A DNA stretch of 64,000 bases from Candidatus Thiodubiliella endoseptemdiera (lineage in GTDB: Bacteria > Pseudomonadota > Gammaproteobacteria > PS1 > Pseudothioglobaceae). Under the pieces are notes generated by a model. The model searched no databases. It had not been told where the DNA came from and saw only the letters and a program-made list of their open reading frames with translations. The first letter of the stretch is position 1; every line of letters begins with the position of its first letter. Below are positions 1 to 7,371 of the stretch, one piece after another. The position numbers and the translations under genes are program-made. The stretch spans positions 62,001-126,000 of the forward strand of contig JACCHT010000001.1 of NCBI GenBank assembly GCA_013416635.1, read 5' to 3'.

Positions 1-1
1 G

Positions 2-2938
2 GCGGATATTGAAAAAGTAAGTTTGCATTCGTGCAATAACGGGAAAATATTCGCAGGAAGGTTGTTAACTTCTCTTGTGTCAAAATTAAATAAACACATA
101 GTTGTTGACTCTAGATTAGGGATTCACCTCACTACATCAAATGGAAAATCATATGTCTTCTTTAATGACAAACCAGGTGAATTTCATACTAACCGTGCAA
201 AAGTATCACTCACTTTTAATAAAAAAGGTGATATTGTAGAATTAAACCCTTACCCAGATCTGGATTATCATATTGTATTGGATGCAACCAAGGATTTGTC
301 AGTAATACAAATACACGAGACTAAAAAATGGGCAACGCTTACAGGCAAGTTAAAGGTTAAAGTTGAGGCAGGCACACCAGAAGAAACAAAACAAAAGTTA
401 ATGCAATTACAGGAAAAATTGCCAAAAGGTGCTTCGATCGAAAAAGTGGATATTATATTAGATAACGAAGTTTTTGCATGGAGTTCTAATCTTAACGATA
501 TTGAATACATGAAATTTGCACGAGACATTAGCAAAAGCACGAACACAACCGTTTCTATGTATCACAACTCTAAAGACAGGGTATTTAGGGCGGCATATCG
601 TTCCAAATACGATAACTCTACAGAATTATCAACATCAGGAAAATATATATATTTTTATGACAAAATGGATCGCACCCCTATAGAAATACTGTTTCAAGGC
701 TTAGAAGGGCAAAAAATTATGGTTTTGTACAATCAATTTAACCATAATTTGAAAGCGAATCTTGATATTACATTTAAGTTCAATCTTTCAAATGGCACCC
801 ATCCAAAACCCGAGGATATTGAATTAATGTTGGCAGCAGCCAAAAATACCTTTGGGGAAAAAAGCGTGCAGAAAATATCTCTAAAAATATTTGGACATGA
901 AGCCAACAAAACACTAAAGGAAAAAGAAAACATTGATAAATATCAAGCAATTATTAGACAAGTTGCAGCTGAAAATCCTGATGCCGCTATTTATCTATAT
1001 GCAAATCCTAGTGTCTCTGTGTATCAATCTACAGGTGATAGTGGCGACCATCTGTTGCTTAGTAAGGGTCCATACGGTAAAGAAGTAAGGCATCACTTCG
1101 CCGACCCAGCCCCTCACCAAAACAAACCTCTCCAAGATTGGAGCGAACTAAGCGATGAGCAACGCCAAAAACTAAAAACCGAGTCCGAAAAAACCAAACC
1201 TAGTTTAGTTAATAACGACCACCACATCATCGTCCAAGGCGAAGATGATGTAAACGCCAGACAAGGTGCAATAAACTTAGCTTCAAAACACCCAGGACAA
1301 ACTACCATTGTCCAAATGGACAAACAAGGCAATCTAAAAGTTGCCTACGGAACCAAACTCAAAGACATTACAGGCAAAGTTAAAATCTCAGTCATCGGCT
1401 ACGGTAGAGAAGAGAGTGGCAATCACACACTCAGTGGCAGAAACCCCGAGGAACTTAGTGCAAACATCGCTAAACTCAAAAAAGAATTAAAAGCAGATAA
1501 AGTAAGCGTGCAACGCGTTAGTTTAGTGAGTTGTAACCTTGATTCAGGTAACCCAACTGATGACCAAGATGGGAGCTATGGTGAAGAGACACTTAAGAAG
1601 CTCCAGCAAGCAGGTCTTACAGATACCGATGTTGTTGTTAGAAGACAATATGTCGATATCAACCCAGATGGCACAAAAGTTACCTCAGACACAGGTGTGA
1701 GCAATTGGAAGCACAAAGAGAGCAAAACCAAGCGAGTCTATAGTCTTGATGTTGCTGGTAATGTCGTGGTTGAATACTATGACAACCAAGACACGCTTAC
1801 TGACAGCTCATCAAGATACAAAACCAATATAGTACTCCAACTGTCAAATGACGAAACCGTCAAAAACGCAACGCAAGCCCTCGCCAATAAACACCCAGAA
1901 AACAGCTACATCGCCAAGATGGACGCTGATGGCAACATCAAAGTTTACAACCTAAAAGGCAACGAAGTCAATCTCGATGTAGGTGATAAATACCGTATCA
2001 ATGTCGTAGGACACGGCTCTGAAATGAAGACATTAGGTGCACAAACTTTAACCCAACACATTCAAAACCTGCAAACACAACTTAAAATCGATATAAAAGA
2101 TGAGGGTCGCATTAATTTGGTAGGCTGTGAAACAGACATAGCATCAAATGGCGATGTTAATTCCTTAACAAAATCAGTTGCAGAAAGACTATATGACAAT
2201 GGCAAAGGCACAACCAAGGTAGAAGTAACCGGCAGAACAACACAAATAGAAGTGAATACTGATGGCACCAAGACGATGCAACAAGGTGGCACAAAAACGG
2301 TTTATAGTTGGGATACTGACACAAAAGGAGTCAGTCAAAGAACTGAAACGGTTAAGCGTTATCAAGATGTTTTGACGAATCCATTAAATGACTTTGACAG
2401 ATTATCGATACAAATCGAGCTTATTTTGCATAAAAAAAGTAAGAATAGCAAGCATGTGTCTTTATTGAGGGAAATCGATCAAGAATTAGGTAACTTAAAG
2501 CATTTAAATGACATTTCTTTAACAAGTAACAAAGTTCAATTGCTGGTTTCTAAATTAGAAAAACACCTGATTCAAAATCCCAAAAGCAAAATCTATTATG
2601 ACCTTATATTTCTGAAAGAGAGTATAGAAAATTTGGAAAATTCAATGGAATTAGATATAGGCGATTTAGGCAAAAAAATTGGTAGCGGGGATTATAAAGA
2701 TGTTTATAATTTAGGTAGCAATGATGACTATGCTGTTGCTATAGTAAGAGAGCGAAGTATGGTTGGTAATAGTCAAAGAATGGTTAGCAATGAAGTAAAC
2801 AACATAAGAAAACTTTCAGAATACGGTTTTACTGTTCCAAAGGTTTATGGTCAAGGCAGTATAAAAAAAGATGGCTATATTAATCATTTCTATATCATGG
2901 AGAACATTAAAGATAGTGAGGTAATAAAACCTGGGTAA
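2..2938 (+). CDS. MARTX-like RTX toxin, N-terminal piece in this window (partial, frameshifted)
   Basis: The frame is open to the left edge, so the gene begins upstream; the apparent TTG start at 23 is not real. The visible part starts in the tail of a C80-like module (IEKVSLHSCN). After degenerate modules come a linker (nt 1100-1200), a C80 module with Tyr in place of the catalytic His (VIGYGREES...LVSC, about nt 1215-1790) and an intact C80 module (VVGHGSE...LVGC; His codon 2012-2014, Cys codon 2126-2128). C80 is the inositol-hexakisphosphate-activated autoprocessing protease of MARTX toxins. From about nt 2660 a kinase-like fold begins (GSGDYKDVY glycine loop, EVNNIRKL, YIMENI hinge). The frame stops at 2938 inside this fold. 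One extra A in the run 2926-2929 joins it to the next piece, so this is probably one protein. Confidence 0.8.
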   Translation, partial: ADIEKVSLHSCNNGKIFAGRLLTSLVSKLNKHIVVDSRLGIHLTTSNGKSYVFFNDKPGEFHTNRAKVSLTFNKKGDIVELNPYPDLDYHIVLDATKDLSVIQIHETKKWATLTGKLKVKVEAGTPEETKQKLMQLQEKLPKGASIEKVDIILDNEVFAWSSNLNDIEYMKFARDISKSTNTTVSMYHNSKDRVFRAAYRSKYDNSTELSTSGKYIYFYDKMDRTPIEILFQGLEGQKIMVLYNQFNHNLKANLDITFKFNLSNGTHPKPEDIELMLAAAKNTFGEKSVQKISLKIFGHEANKTLKEKENIDKYQAIIRQVAAENPDAAIYLYANPSVSVYQSTGDSGDHLLLSKGPYGKEVRHHFADPAPHQNKPLQDWSELSDEQRQKLKTESEKTKPSLVNNDHHIIVQGEDDVNARQGAINLASKHPGQTTIVQMDKQGNLKVAYGTKLKDITGKVKISVIGYGREESGNHTLSGRNPEELSANIAKLKKELKADKVSVQRVSLVSCNLDSGNPTDDQDGSYGEETLKKLQQAGLTDTDVVVRRQYVDINPDGTKVTSDTGVSNWKHKESKTKRVYSLDVAGNVVVEYYDNQDTLTDSSSRYKTNIVLQLSNDETVKNATQALANKHPENSYIAKMDADGNIKVYNLKGNEVNLDVGDKYRINVVGHGSEMKTLGAQTLTQHIQNLQTQLKIDIKDEGRINLVGCETDIASNGDVNSLTKSVAERLYDNGKGTTKVEVTGRTTQIEVNTDGTKTMQQGGTKTVYSWDTDTKGVSQRTETVKRYQDVLTNPLNDFDRLSIQIELILHKKSKNSKHVSLLREIDQELGNLKHLNDISLTSNKVQLLVSKLEKHLIQNPKSKIYYDLIFLKESIENLENSMELDIGDLGKKIGSGDYKDVYNLGSNDDYAVAIVRERSMVGNSQRMVSNEVNNIRKLSEYGFTVPKVYGQGSIKKDGYINHFYIMENIKDSEVIKPG
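1100..1200 (+). repeat. Toxin inter-module linker, copy 1
   Basis: It encodes ADPAPHQNKPLQDWSELSD followed by EQRQKLKTESEKTKP. It precedes a GYG-type C80-like module, as do the other two copies at 3211 and 6535. The DNA is C-rich on the coding strand, unlike the flanking AT-rich segments. Confidence 0.85.
1874..2262 (+). repeat. Near-identical internal duplication of the C80 protease module, copy A
   Basis: About 390 bp match 4033-4421 with only a handful of differences (for example around 2037-2050). The repeat covers the catalytic His and Cys of the intact C80 module. The neighbouring GYG-type modules are far more diverged, so this pair was duplicated or homogenised recently. Confidence 0.9.
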
Positions 2939-5900
2939 TTCCTTCACCTAAAATCATATCCAATTTTAGTGATAAAACAAAATCTGAATTGTTAAAAATA
3001 AAGCAAATACTTTTAGATAATCCTAATTTATCAATTAGAGACCCTGATCTTTTAGTAAGAAAAGATGGGGGCATTGTATTAATTGATGCTATATTGGTAA
3101 AAGAAACAAGCCCTTTATTTAATATAAATAGAGAAAGTAATTTAGCAACATTGGATTTTATGATAGATGAGGTTGATTCAACATTAGTAGAAAGATCCAA
3201 AAGCCACCTAGCCGAAACCACCCCCCACCAAGACAAACCCCTCCAAGACTGGAGCGACCTAAGCGACGACCAACGCCAAAAGTTAACAACCGAATCCGAA
3301 AAAACCAAACCCGTTCTAGCCAACCACGACCACCAAATCATCCTCCAAACCGAAGACCATAAAAACGTCGGACAAAGTGCGCTAGACCTAGCCTCAAAAC
3401 ACCCCGGTCAAACTACCATTGTGCAAATAGATAAAGAGGGTAATCTTCGAGTGGTTTACGGAACAAAACTCCAAGACATCAAAGGCACCGTCAAAGTCTC
3501 TGCTATTGGCTATGGCAGAGAAGAGGGCGGTGTTCACACACTCGGTGGCAGAAACGCCAATGAACTCAGCAAAAACATTATTAAACTTACACAAGGTCTA
3601 GATTTAAACAAAACAACGATAGGGCGCATTAGTGCAGTAGGTTGTAACTTAAAAACAAACAATCCAACAGACGACCAAGGTAGTGGTTACGGTGAAGAAC
3701 TTCTTAAGCATCTTAAACAATCAGACATTGGAGACGATGTAAGTGTTAGCGTCAGAAGTAAATATGTTGGTATCAACCCAGATGGTACAAAAGTTACCTC
3801 AGACACAGGAACAAGTAACTGGAAACATAAAGATGGCGAGGCAAAAACAACCTATGAAATGGGTAAAAATGGTGTTGTAACTAGTAGGTCATATGATAAT
3901 AACGGTATTTTGGTTAGATATAACGGTCAGCATTTAGGCAAAGAAGGGTCTGATGACAATAGAAACCCATCTAAATACAAAACCAACATAATACTAGAAT
4001 TACCAGGTGATGACACAGTCAAAAACGCCGCACAAGCCCTCGCCAATAAACACCCAGAAAACAGCTACATCGCCAAGATGGACGCTGATGGCAACATCAA
4101 AGTTTACAACCTAAAAGGCAACGAAGTCAATCTCGATGTAGGTGATAAATACCGTATCAATGTCGTAGGACACGGCTCTGAAATGAAGACATTAGGCGCA
4201 CAAGCCCTAACCCAACACATTCAAAACCTGCAAACACAACTTAAAATCGATATAAAAGACGAGGGTCGCATTAATTTGGTAGGCTGTGAAACAGACATAG
4301 CATCAAATGGCGATGTTAATTCCTTAACAAAATCAGTTGCAGAAAGACTATATGACAATGGCAAAGGCACAACCAAGGTAGAAGTAACCGGCAGAACAAC
4401 ACAGATAGAAGTCAACCCCGATGGTAGGAAAACTATGCAAACGGGCGGCACCAAGACGGTTTATAGTTGGAACCTTGAAAATGGTATAGTTAAAACCACT
4501 GAGCATGCCAAAAGCACTACAGATGTACTGACAAATCCTTTGGATAATTTTGGCGAGCAAATAGAGAAAATAAGAAAATTGCTTGAACAAAAGCAAACAA
4601 ACAGTAAACATAAAGCAATATTATCCGAACTGCTCGATGTTTTTGTAAGAACACGAGAGAGTGGGTTTAGCAACGATGACAATTTTTCTAAAATGTATCA
4701 AATTGAACTAGACTTGGAGGCACATTTAAATGACCTAGTAAAAGTATCAAAAATTGATAGACCGTTAAGAGAGCTACTTACATTTACACATAGTCAAATA
4801 GAGGGTGATGTTTCAGATGTGGAAAGAGAATTTTCAAGACTCACAGAAAATGATGGATCTGAAGTTTCGAAACTTGTTGATTTCCACGAACTGTTACTCA
4901 GTCCTCGTTACGCCGACCACCCAAAAATAGTTGCATTAAGAGAATCGTCTTTAGAAAAAATAAAAACCAGTGTAGAGAATGCAATGACTACCATGATTGC
5001 TGAACAACATGGGCTTGATGTTGATGAATTAGTGCAAGTTAAGAAGCATGTTGATTATTTACAAAAGCATTTAACCTCTTTTGAAGATAGAAAGGCAACA
5101 CAAGATCAATGGAAGGCACTACCATCCCCCGATAGTTTACTTAAATGGCAGCCTGTGAGTGTGAGCAACAAATATAGCATTACGCCTAAGGACGAGATTC
5201 ATCGTGTTGTTGTTATTCTAGAAGATGATGGCACTATGATTGATTCTTCAGCGGCTATAGCAGGCAAGTATTACAATAACTCCACCCTGATTCAAATGGA
5301 CGAACAAGGCAATTACAAGGTTTTGCACGGTCCCAGATTAAAGGATATCACAGGTGAGGTTAAAATTTTGTTTGATGGGCATGGTAATGAAGTAGCAGAA
5401 ACAACAGGAGGCAGAAGTGCTACTGATATTGTTGACCACATTGTGCGTTTAAAACAAGACTTACCTAGCGATACAAAAGTCAAGCAAATTGACATAAAAG
5501 GGTGTAATCCAGGATTTTATATGGGAAAACATATTTTAATAGGGGCTAAGGATAAAAATATTGATGTTACAGTTAGTACGAAATTAGGTACAGTTACAAC
5601 GGAAGATAATGGAAGGCAAATAGTAGACGGCACTTACCACCTCGATGATAAAAAAATCATTTGGAAATATAATGAACAAGGCGAAATAACCCAAAAAACA
5701 GAGCTTTATCCAGATACTAAGTATCATCTCGTTGTTACTGTTGGCAAGGAAGGTGCACTCAATTACAATAAAAACGATTTATTGAAATTTAAAAATAATT
5801 TAAGAGTTCGTGTTATTGCCAGCACGCCTGAAGAAACTTTAGAAACGCTAAAAAAGCTTAAACAACAATTACACAATGACGGCATTGTGCCAATGGCACA

Positions 5901-7371
5901 AATAGATATAAGAATGGGTAAGGGTTCAGCAGATTGGACTAATGAACCTGATATGTATGCTTTTACAGAAAATTTACTAAAATATAGAGCAGAGCTTGAT
6001 GCCAATATTTTGGTACACAATGATTCTGGACCTAATAAAGGATCGGTGGCTTTTGCCGATAACAATACACTTAATCAAAGGGTGAGGATATTTAGGACAA
6101 ATCCAGCTGTTAATTTTGTATTTAATGACAGTTACATGAAAAATGTCGTTGGTTTTAGCTATTTTAATAATAATAATAATAGAGGACGTGTAATTTTACT
6201 GAATTCATCAATAGTAAGACCTGGTGTCGCTACTACATTGAAGCTTACTCTTGGCACAAATGATTATTCAAAAGATGACCTTTTGACAGGCTTAAAAAAT
6301 GCACGAGACCTTAATCCAGGGCGATCTTATGGAGTAGCAATCGTTACAGATGGAAATATAATTCAGCCTTCTTTGGATAAACATAAAGAACTAGTTGCGT
6401 ATCTTTCTGATCAACTTAAGGTGAAGGTGGTTGCATATCATTCACCTACTGGTCAAAGTGTAGCTTATAAGCATTGGCTCTCAAAATCTCCTTTAGATCC
6501 CAAAGTGATAGAGCACCACACCTTTAAACACCTAGCCGACCCCGCCCCTCACCAAGACAAACCCCTCCAAGACTGGAGCGACCTAAGCGACGACCAACGC
6601 CAAAAACTAAAAACCGAATCTGAAATAACCAAACCCGTTCTAGCCAACCACGACCACCAAGTCCTCATTCAGGGCGAAGACGATGCAAATGTCAAGCAAA
6701 GCACACTAGACCTAGCCTCAAAACACCCCGGTCAAACTACCATCGTGCAAATAAGCAAAGACGGCTCTCGTCGAGTAGTTTACGGCCCTAAACTCAAAGA
6801 CATTGCAGGCAAAGTCAAAATAGTAGCCGTTGGTTATGGCAGAGAAGACAATGGCGTGCATACACTGGGTGGCAGAAGTCCTGATGAGTTAAGTGATAAC
6901 ATCGTCAAACTCAACCAAGATTTAGACCAAAGTAAAGTAACTATAGGCGTTGTCAGTATGTTGGGCTGTAATCTAGGTGCAGACAACCCAACTGATAATA
7001 GTAACAGTACCTATGGTTCAGATACGCTTATAAAACTCAGAGAAAAAGGTGTTTCTGTTGATGAAGTAAGAGTCAGAAACACCTATGTGGGTATTAATCC
7101 AGATGGCACAAAAGTTACCTCAAGTACAGGTGATGGGGAATGGATACATAAAGACAGTAAAGCCAAACTCATTTACAGTTTCAATGCAACCGGTGAAGTG
7201 ATTAGTAAAGTTTATGACAATGAGGGAACTTTAATTAAATACAACGGTCAGGACATAGGGGGGAGCGATACAGATGATAATAAAGACCAACAAGATGCAG
7301 ATGAACAACAGCAGAAAGATGAGAAGAAAAAACAATTAGCAGCGGAGACGGAAAAACTAAGCAAAAATTAA
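2929..7371 (+). CDS. MARTX-like RTX toxin, middle piece (frameshift continuation)
   Basis: This frame has no start of its own and continues the kinase-like fold (DPDLLVRKDGGIVLIDA, nt about 3040-3095, resembles a catalytic/DFG-like segment without a classical HRD). Then follow: linker copy 2 (3211-3310); a GYG-type C80-like module (about 3320-3880); an intact C80 module nearly identical in DNA to the one in the first piece (His 4171-4173, Cys 4285-4287); a helical stretch (4540-5130); a divergent C80 module that keeps GHG and GC (His 5380-5382, Cys 5503-5505); degenerate modules (5710-6500); linker copy 3; and a last GYG-type module (6650-7240). A Lys/Glu/Gln-rich tail stops at 7371. Adding one A to the run 7363-7367 fuses it to the RTX domain. 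It is probably delivered to eukaryotic cells or competitors; that role is inferred from the family. Confidence 0.8.
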   Translation, partial: TWVIPSPKIISNFSDKTKSELLKIKQILLDNPNLSIRDPDLLVRKDGGIVLIDAILVKETSPLFNINRESNLATLDFMIDEVDSTLVERSKSHLAETTPHQDKPLQDWSDLSDDQRQKLTTESEKTKPVLANHDHQIILQTEDHKNVGQSALDLASKHPGQTTIVQIDKEGNLRVVYGTKLQDIKGTVKVSAIGYGREEGGVHTLGGRNANELSKNIIKLTQGLDLNKTTIGRISAVGCNLKTNNPTDDQGSGYGEELLKHLKQSDIGDDVSVSVRSKYVGINPDGTKVTSDTGTSNWKHKDGEAKTTYEMGKNGVVTSRSYDNNGILVRYNGQHLGKEGSDDNRNPSKYKTNIILELPGDDTVKNAAQALANKHPENSYIAKMDADGNIKVYNLKGNEVNLDVGDKYRINVVGHGSEMKTLGAQALTQHIQNLQTQLKIDIKDEGRINLVGCETDIASNGDVNSLTKSVAERLYDNGKGTTKVEVTGRTTQIEVNPDGRKTMQTGGTKTVYSWNLENGIVKTTEHAKSTTDVLTNPLDNFGEQIEKIRKLLEQKQTNSKHKAILSELLDVFVRTRESGFSNDDNFSKMYQIELDLEAHLNDLVKVSKIDRPLRELLTFTHSQIEGDVSDVEREFSRLTENDGSEVSKLVDFHELLLSPRYADHPKIVALRESSLEKIKTSVENAMTTMIAEQHGLDVDELVQVKKHVDYLQKHLTSFEDRKATQDQWKALPSPDSLLKWQPVSVSNKYSITPKDEIHRVVVILEDDGTMIDSSAAIAGKYYNNSTLIQMDEQGNYKVLHGPRLKDITGEVKILFDGHGNEVAETTGGRSATDIVDHIVRLKQDLPSDTKVKQIDIKGCNPGFYMGKHILIGAKDKNIDVTVSTKLGTVTTEDNGRQIVDGTYHLDDKKIIWKYNEQGEITQKTELYPDTKYHLVVTVGKEGALNYNKNDLLKFKNNLRVRVIASTPEETLETLKKLKQQLHNDGIVPMAQIDIRMGKGSADWTNEPDMYAFTENLLKYRAELDANILVHNDSGPNKGSVAFADNNTLNQRVRIFRTNPAVNFVFNDSYMKNVVGFSYFNNNNNRGRVILLNSSIVRPGVATTLKLTLGTNDYSKDDLLTGLKNARDLNPGRSYGVAIVTDGNIIQPSLDKHKELVAYLSDQLKVKVVAYHSPTGQSVAYKHWLSKSPLDPKVIEHHTFKHLADPAPHQDKPLQDWSDLSDDQRQKLKTESEITKPVLANHDHQVLIQGEDDANVKQSTLDLASKHPGQTTIVQISKDGSRRVVYGPKLKDIAGKVKIVAVGYGREDNGVHTLGGRSPDELSDNIVKLNQDLDQSKVTIGVVSMLGCNLGADNPTDNSNSTYGSDTLIKLREKGVSVDEVRVRNTYVGINPDGTKVTSSTGDGEWIHKDSKAKLIYSFNATGEVISKVYDNEGTLIKYNGQDIGGSDTDDNKDQQDADEQQQKDEKKKQLAAETEKLSKN
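3211..3310 (+). repeat. Toxin inter-module linker, copy 2
   Basis: It encodes AETTPHQDKPLQDWSDLSD followed by DQRQKLTTESEKTKP. It lies between the kinase-like module and the second GYG-type C80-like module, so it marks a module boundary. Confidence 0.85.
4033..4421 (+). repeat. Near-identical internal duplication of the C80 protease module, copy B
   Basis: This is the partner of copy A at a constant offset of 2159 bp. Identity drops sharply on both sides, which fits gene conversion or a recent duplication within the toxin gene. Confidence 0.9.
6535..6640 (+). repeat. Toxin inter-module linker, copy 3
   Basis: It encodes ADPAPHQDKPLQDWSDLSD followed by DQRQKLKTESEITKP. It is very close to copy 2 in DNA and again sits just before a GYG-type C80-like module. 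Confidence 0.85.

Noticed and set aside
7363..7371. Programmed -1 frameshift signal in the toxin at the A-rich site
   Set aside because: The site CAAAAAT is not a good slippery heptamer, no downstream hairpin stands out, and the same kind of break occurs in housekeeping genes; a missing base is simpler.
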